A stretch of 64,000 nucleotides of DNA from Actinomyces massiliensis 4401292 (GTDB lineage: Bacteria; Actinomycetota; Actinomycetes; Actinomycetales; Actinomycetaceae). Position 1 is the stretch's first letter. Every line of letters begins with the position of its first letter. The notes below the pieces were generated by a model. That model had not been told where the DNA came from, searched no databases, and saw only the letters and a program-made list of their open reading frames with translations. Shown one piece after another: positions 1 through 7,262 of this stretch. Location of the stretch: the NCBI RefSeq assembly GCF_000269805.1, contig NZ_JH711482.1, positions 602,933-666,932 on the forward strand, in the 5' to 3' direction. A program made the translations under genes and the position numbers.

Positions 1-1
1 G

Positions 2-1903
2 GTGCTGGCGCTGCCGAGCAGTCCGAGTCCGGACGACCCTGCTGGTATCGGGGCGCTGGCATACGCGATCCACACCGACAACCTGGCCTCGACGCGCGAG
101 CATCCCTCGCGAGGAGTCAACCTGGACAGCGGCACCATCGAGCTCTTTCGCGCCGCCCTTCGGTTGACGGGCTCCCTCAACATGCCTGATGCGCTGCGTC
201 ACCTGGTGGAGTCCGCCTGCTCGATCACAGGCGCGGCCTGGGGCACTATCGGCGTGCTCGGAACCACCGGCTCCCCGTCCCTGGCCACAGCGCGGGCGAC
301 CGCCTCGCCCAGCGAGCTCGACTCGATGCTGACCGGTGCGCGCAGGGTAGGTCCTGCCGATGGAGGCGTCATCGTCGACAACGATCTGCCGGCCGCCGCC
401 TTCACGGGGCAGATCGAAGGAGAGACCACGGGGTCAGTGCTGTCGGCGCCCTTGCGGGTGCATGGGCATCTCTACGGACGCCTGTACCTGTGCGACAAGG
501 ACGGTGGCTTCGACGACGGGGATGCCGCCATTGTCCTCACCCTCGCCGAGGCCGCTGCCGTCGCGGTGGAGAACGCCCGACTGTACCGGGAGGCCCGGGA
601 CCGCGAGCGCTGGATGGCCGTCTCTCAGGAGTTGACGACGCTGCTGCTGTCGGGCGCCGAGGAGGACGACGCCCTGACCTTGATCGCCCACCGGGTGCGC
701 GAGGTCGCGCACGCGGACACGGCTGCCCTGATCCTGCCCAGCGTCGGCCAGACATGGGTGTGCGAGATCGCGGCGGGCGCTCATTCCGCCGGTCTCATCG
801 GGACCGCTTTTCCATCCGAGGGCAGAGCGCTGACGACGTTGGCCCATCAGACCGGCATGACGGTGGATTCTCTGGCCGAGGCCTGGGGGGCCCACGATCT
901 GCTCGTACCGGAACTCGCGGCTTTCGGACCGGCCCTGTACGCCCCGATGATCCACCGGGGCCGCGGAGTCGGGGTCATGCTGCTGCTGCGCGCCCAGGGG
1001 GCGGCTCCCTTCACCAAGCAGGACCTGGAGATCGCCGAGCTGGTGGCCGGGCAGGCGACGATGGCCTTCGAGCTGGCCGACGCCCAGCACGCCGAAGAGA
1101 TGGCGACCCTGCTCAATGAACGGGCCCGCATCGGGCGCGATCTGCACGACCTGGCGATCCAACAGCTCTTCGCCACTGGGATGCAGATCTCTGCGGCTCG
1201 CGATCGCCTGCGCGCCCACTCCCCTGATCATGCCGATGGGGCCGGTGGCCCCGTCGACCTGGCCTCGGCGTGCGGGGCCCTGGAGTCCTCGCTGGAGGCC
1301 GTTGACGACTCAGTGCGCCAGATCCGCTCGATCGTGCGCTCATTGCGCGATCGCGATGAGGACGTGAGCGTCGTCGAACGGCTGCGGCGCGAGGCATCCT
1401 TGGCCCGCACGTCTCTGGGATTCGCGCCTTCACTGATACTCACGATCGATGGACGCGGGCTGGCGCAGACGGGCCGTCAGGAGGAGGACGAGCTCATTGA
1501 TGCCCTGGACGCGGCCGTTGAGCCGGATATCGCCGATGACATAGTGGCGGTCGTTCGCGAGGGCCTGTCCAATGTGGCTCGGCACGCCAAGGCGTCCTCG
1601 GTCACGGTGGACGTCAAGATCGAAGGCGTGCTGCCCGGCGACTCGAGTCTCCTGACCGCGGACGGGCCGGCCTCCGGCAATGCCGAGCCCTTCCACGGCG
1701 TGCCGGTGGTGGAAGTGGTATGCCGTGACGACGGCATAGGGGTCAACCCCTCGGTGACGCGTCGCTCGGGCACGGCGAACATGGCCGAGCGGGCTCGTCG
1801 CCACGGCGGTACCTTCGCCATCGGACCGCGCGCCCGCTCCGACGGCGAGCGCCGCGGCACCTGCTTCACCTGGCGGGTTCCGCTGGGGCCGGCTCTCTGC
1901 TGA
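2..1903 (+). CDS. GAF-domain sensor histidine kinase, DevS/NarL family (5' end may lie outside the window)
   Basis: Two-component sensor kinase of the HisKA_3 class. Two GAF-like sensory regions occupy about residues 55-195 and 205-360. The dimerisation/phosphoacceptor helix has the motif GRDLHDLAIQQLFATG, with His382 as the likely phosphorylated residue, very like DevS/DosT. The HATPase region follows: an N-box near REGLSNVARHAKASS and a G1-type CRDDGIG, then GTANMAERARRHGG. No transmembrane helix is evident, so it is probably cytosolic and senses a diffusible ligand or redox state; heme binding cannot be judged from sequence. The first in-frame GTG is base 2, so the true start may be upstream. 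The adjacent response regulator is convergent rather than in the same operon. Confidence 0.88.
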   Translation: MLALPSSPSPDDPAGIGALAYAIHTDNLASTREHPSRGVNLDSGTIELFRAALRLTGSLNMPDALRHLVESACSITGAAWGTIGVLGTTGSPSLATARATASPSELDSMLTGARRVGPADGGVIVDNDLPAAAFTGQIEGETTGSVLSAPLRVHGHLYGRLYLCDKDGGFDDGDAAIVLTLAEAAAVAVENARLYREARDRERWMAVSQELTTLLLSGAEEDDALTLIAHRVREVAHADTAALILPSVGQTWVCEIAAGAHSAGLIGTAFPSEGRALTTLAHQTGMTVDSLAEAWGAHDLLVPELAAFGPALYAPMIHRGRGVGVMLLLRAQGAAPFTKQDLEIAELVAGQATMAFELADAQHAEEMATLLNERARIGRDLHDLAIQQLFATGMQISAARDRLRAHSPDHADGAGGPVDLASACGALESSLEAVDDSVRQIRSIVRSLRDRDEDVSVVERLRREASLARTSLGFAPSLILTIDGRGLAQTGRQEEDELIDALDAAVEPDIADDIVAVVREGLSNVARHAKASSVTVDVKIEGVLPGDSSLLTADGPASGNAEPFHGVPVVEVVCRDDGIGVNPSVTRRSGTANMAERARRHGGTFAIGPRARSDGERRGTCFTWRVPLGPALC

Positions 1904-1964
1904 GGCCGAATGAAGAAGCCAAATGAATCCAGTTGAGCCAGGTGCAGCCCGGGGGAGGTGGGAC

Positions 1965-1991
1965 AACGCCCCGACAGGCGTTCGCCGCCTG
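1965..1991. terminator. Candidate bidirectional terminator between sensor kinase and response regulator
   Basis: Two overlapping hairpins: AACGCC/GGCGTT with a 6-nt loop, and CAGGCG/CGCCTG with a 5-nt loop. They sit between two convergent stop codons. There is no U-tract, so assignment rests on location and dyad symmetry only. Confidence 0.3.
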
Positions 1992-2014
1992 ATGTCGCCT
2001 GATGCGGAGTGCGG

Positions 2015-2665
2015 TCAGCGGCGCCACCCCGAGGCGCGCTGACCCGCGACCCAGGCGGCGACCTGTGTGCGGCGCTGGAGACCCATCTTCGCCAGCAGGG
2101 AGGTGATGTGGTTCTTCACGGTTTTCTCGGCGACGCCGAGGCGCTCCCCGATCTCGCGGTTGGACAGGCCATCGCCGATGAGGTCGAGAACCTTGCGCTC
2201 GGCGTTGGTCAGGTCCGCCGTCGGATCGTCATGATCGGCCCGACGACGCGTGACCGTGCGCTCGTCGAGCAGAACACGCCCCGACGCAACAGCGCGCACA
2301 ACGTCGCTGATCTCGGCGCCGTGGACGGTCTTGATCAGATATGCGCGGGCCCCGGCGTCAAGCGCCTCGGCCAGGGCCTCGTCGTCATCGAATGAGGTCA
2401 GCACGATCGGCAGAGCGTCGGGGACTGTGTCGCACAGCTCGCGCATGAGCTCGATGCCGGTGCCGTCGGGCAGCTGCAGATCGACCAGGACGACGTCGGG
2501 ACGCACGAGCTCAGCACGCCGCAGGGCCTCTGCACAGGACCCCGCCTCGGCCACCACATCCAAACCATCAGCGCGATCAATGATCTCGGCTATCCCACGA
2601 CGAACGATCTCATGATCATCCACGATCATGACGCGGACGGTTTCGGCAGGCACTGCTCTCGGCAT
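2015..2665 (-). CDS. Response regulator, NarL/FixJ (DevR-like) family
   Basis: Two-domain DNA-binding response regulator of 216 aa. The N-terminal receiver has acidic Asp16/Asp17, phosphoacceptor Asp62 in VVLVDLQLPDGTG, switch Thr90 and conserved Lys112. The LuxR-type helix-turn-helix is at about residues 150-205 (LTNAERKVLDLIGDGLSNREIGERLGVAEKTVKNHI). Its obvious partner is the convergent GAF kinase immediately next door. A TAGGCT hexamer 7 nt upstream of the ATG and the lack of a ribosome-binding site suggest a leaderless mRNA. Its targets are unknown; a DevR-like palindrome upstream of the DAK2 gene in this window is one candidate. Confidence 0.92.
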   Translation of the reverse strand: MPRAVPAETVRVMIVDDHEIVRRGIAEIIDRADGLDVVAEAGSCAEALRRAELVRPDVVLVDLQLPDGTGIELMRELCDTVPDALPIVLTSFDDDEALAEALDAGARAYLIKTVHGAEISDVVRAVASGRVLLDERTVTRRRADHDDPTADLTNAERKVLDLIGDGLSNREIGERLGVAEKTVKNHITSLLAKMGLQRRTQVAAWVAGQRASGWRR

Positions 2666-2672
2666 GTCATGG

Positions 2673-2678
2673 AGCCTA
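2673..2678 (-). promoter_or_regulatory. -10 element of the response regulator gene, leaderless type
   Basis: TAGGCT followed by 7 nt and the ATG. The same spacing recurs before many genes here. Confidence 0.5.
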
Positions 2679-2806
2679 GCAGCGTCGGGGACCTACGTCA
2701 CAAATATGGCGTCGTCCCAGGAGAATCCTCCAGGCCCATGGACCGTTGAGCGCTGAGCGCCGAGCCCACCGAGCCCGCACCCTCGCGCATGCTCGCGTTC
2801 CCGCCC

Positions 2807-3823
2807 TCAGCGCGGACGAGTCTGACACTTCGGGCAGAACGTGTGACTGCGCCCGCCGACCACCTCGGAGCGCATCAATGCGTCGCACCGCCGGCATGGC
2901 CGACCAGCACGACCGTAGGCCGCAAGCTCGCGAGCGAAGAACCCGGCGGTCCCATCGGTGTCCACGTACAAGGAATCGAAGCTCGTTCCCCCGACCGCCA
3001 GCGCCCGTTCCATGACGGCCGCGGTCTGCTCCAGCAAACGCCTTGCGATGCGCGGCCCCAGTCGTGCGCCGGGCCGCGCACCGTGCACGTGAGCGGCCCA
3101 CAGGCCCTCGTCCGCGTAGATATTGCCGACGCCCGACACGATGCGCTGGTCCAGGAGGATCGTCTTGACGGCACGGCTCGAGGAGCGCATTCGCATCACG
3201 ACGTCCTGACGATCAAGCGCGGGGTCGAGCAGATCGCGGGCGATATGGCCGGCGCTGATGGGGAGCAGGGCGGCCGGGCTGCCCATCCCACCGGGGGCGC
3301 CATCCGGCGTGGGCACCAGATCGGTGACATGCAGGCCACCGAATATGCGCTGATCGACGAGATCGACAGCAGCGCCCCCGGGAGCGTCCCCGTCAACAGG
3401 GACGAGATGAAGACGTACGCGCAGGTGACGCGGCCGGGTGGAGAGCTCACGCACGAGAGTCGGGGCGCGAATGGCCGCCGGATCAGCGTGCCGGACAGCA
3501 CTGCCCTCATCCGAGTCGGCATCGCGAGTGCGCTCAGCACCGGGAGAGGTTCCCGCGCTCGTGCCGCGGACAAGGAGCTGACCGCTCATCCCGAGGTGGG
3601 CCGACAGCGCACGGCCATCATCCAGGTGCAGCCACAGGAACTTCCCCCGGCGGACGGCCGCAGTCACCGTCCGCCCTGAAAGCCGGCGTACGAACTCCTC
3701 GGGCCCGCCCGCCTGCCGGCGCAGGGAGCGCGGATCGAAGACCTCGACGCCGCCGATCGTACGACCAATCAGATGCCGGGCGAGCCCGGAGCGCACGGAC
3801 TCGACCTCTGGCAGCTCGGGCAC
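2807..3823 (-). CDS. mutM: Formamidopyrimidine-DNA glycosylase
   Basis: Bifunctional base-excision repair enzyme that removes 8-oxoguanine and Fapy lesions and nicks the abasic site. The protein begins MPELPEVE, whose Pro2 and Glu3 are the catalytic residues. RRGKFLWLHL carries the conserved lysine, SGVGNIYADEGLW is the helix-two-turn-helix region, and the C-terminus ends in a CRRC...CPKC zinc finger with GGRSHTFCPKCQ. At 338 aa it is longer than usual because about 45 hydrophilic residues are inserted after LGMSGQLLV (about residues 93-135). The GTG start lies 6 nt after the rnc stop, so it is the last gene of the yceD-rnc-mutM operon. Confidence 0.95.
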   Translation of the reverse strand: MPELPEVESVRSGLARHLIGRTIGGVEVFDPRSLRRQAGGPEEFVRRLSGRTVTAAVRRGKFLWLHLDDGRALSAHLGMSGQLLVRGTSAGTSPGAERTRDADSDEGSAVRHADPAAIRAPTLVRELSTRPRHLRVRLHLVPVDGDAPGGAAVDLVDQRIFGGLHVTDLVPTPDGAPGGMGSPAALLPISAGHIARDLLDPALDRQDVVMRMRSSSRAVKTILLDQRIVSGVGNIYADEGLWAAHVHGARPGARLGPRIARRLLEQTAAVMERALAVGGTSFDSLYVDTDGTAGFFARELAAYGRAGRPCRRCDALMRSEVVGGRSHTFCPKCQTRPR

Positions 3824-3829
3824 GCCCGC

Positions 3830-4666
3830 TCAACCCTTGGAAAGCGGCTCGGCATGCGTTTTCGGACCCGCCAGGTCCGCGCGCAGGGCCTCATTGACGC
3901 CGGGCAGGTCCAGCCCGCCGTCGCCGTGACTGGCCAGAATGGAGGCGTAGGCGGCCTCCGCGGCCTTGTGCTCGGCAAGCTTCTTGGAGGTGCCCGTGCC
4001 CTCGCCGCGGACGGCGCCATCGACGATCGCCTGCGCAGTGAAGATCCGCTCATGATCGGGGCCGACACTGTCTACCTCATAGCGCGGATTGCCCAGACCG
4101 TGAGCTGCAGCGAGCTCCTGGAGGCTGGTCTTCCAGTCCAAACCGGCGCCGCGTGTGCGGGCCGAGCTGAGGAAGCGGGCCACAAGACGCTCGACCACGG
4201 CGCGAGTGGGCTCCAGGCCCTGGGTGAGATAGGTGGCGCCGATGAGCGCCTCAACCGTGTCGGACAGGATCGAGTCCTTGTCACGGCCGCCGGACAGCGC
4301 CTCCCCCTTCCCCAGTTTGATGAACTCCCCCAAGCCGAGGTCCCGGGCGACCGCGGCCAATGCGGGCTCGGAGACGGTCGCCGCGCGCATCTTGGCGAGT
4401 TGGCCCTCGGAGACGTCCGGGTGAGCGCGGTAGAGATACTCGGTCACCACGATGCCCAGCACGGAGTCGCCCAGGAACTCCAGGCGCTCGTTGGTGGGCA
4501 GCCCCCCGTTCTCATGGGCGAAAGAGCGGTGGGTCAGTGACAGGTCGAGCAGTTCCGGATCGATCCGCGGGCCCCATCGGTAGACGAGGGCCTCGACATC
4601 GGCGCGCGCGGGAGAAGCGACACGACGCGGCTGCCTAGTGCCGCCCTTGCGAGATGAATGGGCCAT
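3830..4666 (-). CDS. rnc: Ribonuclease III
   Basis: Double-strand-specific endoribonuclease for rRNA and structured RNA processing, 278 aa. The RNase III signature [10 protein letters not shown] is at about residues 59-68, with the second acidic cluster in [17 protein letters not shown]-terminal dsRNA-binding domain runs from about residue 180 ([21 protein letters not shown]...[16 protein letters not shown]). An in-frame extension 23 codons upstream is possible, but the ATG chosen overlaps the yceD stop (TGATG) and is preceded by GGAGGAG. rpmF, which lies between yceD and rnc in some actinobacteria, is not present here. Confidence 0.95.
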   Translation of the reverse strand: MAHSSRKGGTRQPRRVASPARADVEALVYRWGPRIDPELLDLSLTHRSFAHENGGLPTNERLEFLGDSVLGIVVTEYLYRAHPDVSEGQLAKMRAATVSEPALAAVARDLGLGEFIKLGKGEALSGGRDKDSILSDTVEALIGATYLTQGLEPTRAVVERLVARFLSSARTRGAGLDWKTSLQELAAAHGLGNPRYEVDSVGPDHERIFTAQAIVDGAVRGEGTGTSKKLAEHKAAEAAYASILASHGDGGLDLPGVNEALRADLAGPKTHAEPLSKG

Positions 4667-5247
4667 CAGCCCTGCTCCTCCCGGCTCGCACCGGGCTCGT
4701 CCTGCTCGGGCAGGAGAGCAGCCAGCGCCGACCACCGCGGATCGAGCTGCTCATGGTGGTGATCGGGAGGCAGATCGTCCAGCCTCTCACCGCACTGGGA
4801 GCACAGACCTGCGCAGTCCTGCCTGCACAGAGGCTGGAATGGGAGCGTGAGCACGAGAGCGTCGCGCAAGGCCAGCTCCAGATCCAAGTCGGTTTCGCCG
4901 ACCAGGAACAGGTCATCGGCCTCCTCATCGTCCTCGGCCACCTGAGCCTTGGCGGCCTGGGGCAGGTAGTAGAGCTCATCGAAGGCGATGGTGCGATCCT
5001 CGTCAAGATCGCGAAGGCAGCGCACGCACCTTCCGTGGACGTGGACATCAGCGCGGCCGCGGGCGAGCACACCGTCCTCCATGCTGGTCAACTGCGCATC
5101 CAGGACGACGGCGCTGCCCTCGGGCACGCCAATGACATCCGTGCCCAGGTCCGCGGGCGCGGGCGTCTCGACACGCACATCCTTGACGGCCCCGACCTGG
5201 CGCGGCAGATCGACAATGTCGACGACCAATGCGGCCGTGGTGGTCAT
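4666..5247 (-). CDS. YceD/DUF177 family protein
   Basis: Member of the DUF177 (YceD) family, whose genes commonly sit next to rnc or rpmF and are linked to 23S rRNA metabolism. The 193-aa protein has CVRCL near residue 73-77, an acidic middle section ([13 protein letters not shown]) and a C-terminal cluster [13 protein letters not shown] typical of the family and probably metal-binding. The GGAGGAGCACC leader fixes the ATG. It is translationally coupled to rnc by a one-base overlap and is the promoter-proximal gene of yceD-rnc-mutM. The exact biochemical role is not known. Confidence 0.88.
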   Translation of the reverse strand: MTTTAALVVDIVDLPRQVGAVKDVRVETPAPADLGTDVIGVPEGSAVVLDAQLTSMEDGVLARGRADVHVHGRCVRCLRDLDEDRTIAFDELYYLPQAAKAQVAEDDEEADDLFLVGETDLDLELALRDALVLTLPFQPLCRQDCAGLCSQCGERLDDLPPDHHHEQLDPRWSALAALLPEQDEPGASREEQG

Positions 5248-5427
5248 GGTGCTCCTCCGGTTGTCCGGTACGTACGCGGATCAGGAACGGATCAGGGCGG
5301 AACCCGAACCGCAGGAGCTCAGAGTACCCGGGCACCGGCGGCACAAGGCCACGGCACCGCCCGTCCGCGGATCACACTTTGAATCGTGATATTTCGGAAT
5401 CGTCGCAACGGGAGCGTCGCGCACCGC

Positions 5428-5979
5428 TCACAGGGAGCCGGGAATCATCGGCCACCCGGATCGGCGGCGGCCGCCCTCTTGGGGCTCCTGTTCAGCATCG
5501 TCGGGCTCGCCGAGCCTCGAGGCCAGGACATCACGCCCCGCGCGCACCTGCTCGGTGATCTTGACGAGCTCGGCCTCCAGAGCTTCCAGTGAGCGGGCCG
5601 AGTACTCATCGGCGCCATGACGGAGGTCGGCGGCGCGGTCCTCCGCAGCGGCGACGATCTCGTCCGCGCGCTCATGAGCCATGCGCACGACACTCTCGCC
5701 CGCCACCAGGCGCTCGGCCTCCTCCTGGGCGTGCAACACGATCCGCTCGGACTCCTCCCGCCCATCAGCGAGCACCGCATCCGCATCCGCAACGATCTCC
5801 TCGGCGCGACGCACCGCGGAAGGGACGGCGTGGCGCGCGCGGTCGATCAGAGCAAGGGCGTCATCGCGGTTGACGATGGCCGAGGAGCTCATGGGTACCG
5901 AGCGCGCGCCCGTTATGAGGTGATCGAGCTCGTCGAGAATCTGCAGCAGGTCGTCTCCGGCATCGGAGCTGGTCGTCAC
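5428..5979 (-). CDS. DivIVA-like coiled-coil protein (Rv2927c-type)
   Basis: Small, highly charged 183-aa protein, mostly predicted coiled coil between about residues 35 and 160 (long Ala/Glu/Arg-rich heptads such as RRAEEIVADADAVLADGREESERIVLHAQEEAERLV). It ends in a basic/proline tail. It resembles the conserved actinobacterial protein beside yceD in mycobacteria, often annotated as a DivIVA-domain or ATP-synthase-b-like protein, so a scaffold role at the membrane or septum is plausible but unproven. Its GTG overlaps the coaD stop (GTGA), so it is cotranslated with coaD; AGGAAGGA provides the ribosome-binding site. Confidence 0.75.
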   Translation of the reverse strand: MTTSSDAGDDLLQILDELDHLITGARSVPMSSSAIVNRDDALALIDRARHAVPSAVRRAEEIVADADAVLADGREESERIVLHAQEEAERLVAGESVVRMAHERADEIVAAAEDRAADLRHGADEYSARSLEALEAELVKITEQVRAGRDVLASRLGEPDDAEQEPQEGGRRRSGWPMIPGSL

Positions 5980-6488
5980 GAGTGGGTCCTTCCTGTCAAG
6001 GAGTACGGCGCCGGCAGGGCGTCCCGAAGGGCGTCGAGGACGACATCGGGCACAAGATGGGAGACGTCGCCACCGTACCGGGCCACATCCTTGACCAGGG
6101 ACGAGGAGACGTGGGAACGATCGGGGGCGGCGATGAGGAAAACGGTGTCGGGTGCGCCAAGCTCTCGGTTGAGCGACGCCATGGGCGCCTCCGCGTCCAG
6201 ATCAGTGCCGCTGCGCAGGCCCTTGACGATGGCACGGGCCCCGCGATTGCGGCAATAGTCGGCTAGAAGACCCGGCACGATGTCGACCTCTGCGCCGGGC
6301 AGATCTTGGAGAGCCCGTCGAGCCAGCGCCACGCGGGTGTCGAGATCCAGCAGATGGCTGGACGCCTTGGCGGCGTTCTGGGCAATGCCCAGAATCACCC
6401 GGTCGAACAGAGTCGAGGCGCGGCGCACGATGTCGATGTGCCCCAGAGTGATGGGGTCGAAGGTTCCGGGGTACACGGCCACTGACAT
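5976..6488 (-). CDS. coaD: Phosphopantetheine adenylyltransferase
   Basis: Catalyses the fourth step of coenzyme A synthesis, joining 4'-phosphopantetheine and ATP to give dephospho-CoA. The 170-aa protein starts MSVAVYPGTFDPITLGH, which contains the nucleotidyltransferase T/HxGH motif. IVKGLRSGTDLDAEAPMASLNREL and SSSLVKDVARYGGD are the family substrate-binding segments. TAGCCT with a 6-nt spacer precedes the ATG, and the spacer CGGAGC could also act as a weak Shine-Dalgarno. The next gene overlaps it by four bases. rsmD is divergent, an arrangement common in bacteria where the two are neighbours. Confidence 0.95.
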   Translation of the reverse strand: MSVAVYPGTFDPITLGHIDIVRRASTLFDRVILGIAQNAAKASSHLLDLDTRVALARRALQDLPGAEVDIVPGLLADYCRNRGARAIVKGLRSGTDLDAEAPMASLNRELGAPDTVFLIAAPDRSHVSSSLVKDVARYGGDVSHLVPDVVLDALRDALPAPYSLTGRTHS

Positions 6489-6494
6489 GCTCCG

Positions 6495-6500
6495 AGGCTA
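6495..6500 (-). promoter_or_regulatory. -10 element of coaD
   Basis: TAGCCT, 6 nt upstream of the coaD ATG. Confidence 0.5.
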
Positions 6501-6584
6501 ACCGCGCCCCTGCCTCAGCGGTGGACGCGCGCCGGTGCGGGCGGAAGGTGCGGGCGGAATCGGTCCTCGGTCGTAAGTCAACAT

Positions 6585-6618
6585 CGTTCTACGTTGTTGT
6601 ACGTTCTACGTCGTGCTA
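6585..6618. repeat. Imperfect 17-bp tandem repeat in the coaD-rsmD intergenic region
   Basis: Two adjacent 17-bp units, both beginning CGTTCTACGT, match at 14 of 17 positions. The stretch is unusually AT-rich for this genome and lies about 50 bp upstream of the rsmD -10, so it could be a regulator site. Confidence 0.5.
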
Positions 6619-6656
6619 TGTCGTGCACCGTCACTTATCCCACCGCCTCCCTGCCG

Positions 6657-6662
6657 TAGGCT
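6657..6662 (+). promoter_or_regulatory. -10 element of rsmD, leaderless type
   Basis: TAGGCT, a 6-nt spacer, then the GTG start; no Shine-Dalgarno. Confidence 0.5.
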
Positions 6663-6668
6663 CGGAAC

Positions 6669-7256
6669 GTGACCAGGATCGTGGCCGGGACGGCCGGCGG
6701 ACACAGGATCGACGTGCCGCGCTCGGGAACCCGCCCGACGTCCGAGCGCGTGCGGGAGGCCTTGTTCGCCCGCCTCGAGCACTACGGGATTGTTGAGGGC
6801 GCACGCGTGCTGGATCTGTGCGCCGGCTCCGGCGCTCTCGGTCTGGAGGCGGCGAGCCGGGGAGCCGACGACGTGACCCTGGTCGACTCCGCGCGGAGCG
6901 CCGTAGCGGTCTGCCAGCGCAATATTCGCTCCCTGGGGCTCAAAGGCGTGCGCGCAGTGAGCGCCAAGGCCACGACCTTTCTGAAAGGAGCCACCGGTGC
7001 GCCGGTGGATCTGGTGCTCATTGATCCGCCTTACGATCTGAGCGAGGCGGATCTGACGATGATGCTCACCGCCCTGGCCCGCAGCATCGATCCCTGGTTG
7101 GCACCGGGTGCCGTCGTTGTCGTCGAACGCTCATTCCGCTCGCCCGAGCCCACCTGGCCCAAGCGCTTGGAGCGCTTCTCGGACAAGCGTTACGGAGAAT
7201 CCGTGCTCTGGTTCGCCGAGCCCGCTCCCATGCCTGATGACCCTGGAACTGGCTAG
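6669..7256 (+). CDS. rsmD: 16S rRNA (guanine966-N2)-methyltransferase
   Basis: SAM-dependent class I methyltransferase that modifies G966 of 16S rRNA in assembled 30S particles. The N-terminus RIVAGTAGGHRI...RPTSERVREALFARL is the RsmD hallmark. VLDLCAGSGALGLEAASRGA binds SAM and IDPPYDL is the catalytic N/DPPY motif. At 195 aa it has normal family length. The GTG start directly downstream of a -10-like hexamer suggests a leaderless transcript. It is convergent with recG, with only 6 bp between the two stop codons. Confidence 0.94.
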   Translation: MTRIVAGTAGGHRIDVPRSGTRPTSERVREALFARLEHYGIVEGARVLDLCAGSGALGLEAASRGADDVTLVDSARSAVAVCQRNIRSLGLKGVRAVSAKATTFLKGATGAPVDLVLIDPPYDLSEADLTMMLTALARSIDPWLAPGAVVVVERSFRSPEPTWPKRLERFSDKRYGESVLWFAEPAPMPDDPGTG

Positions 7257-7262
7257 GACCGC

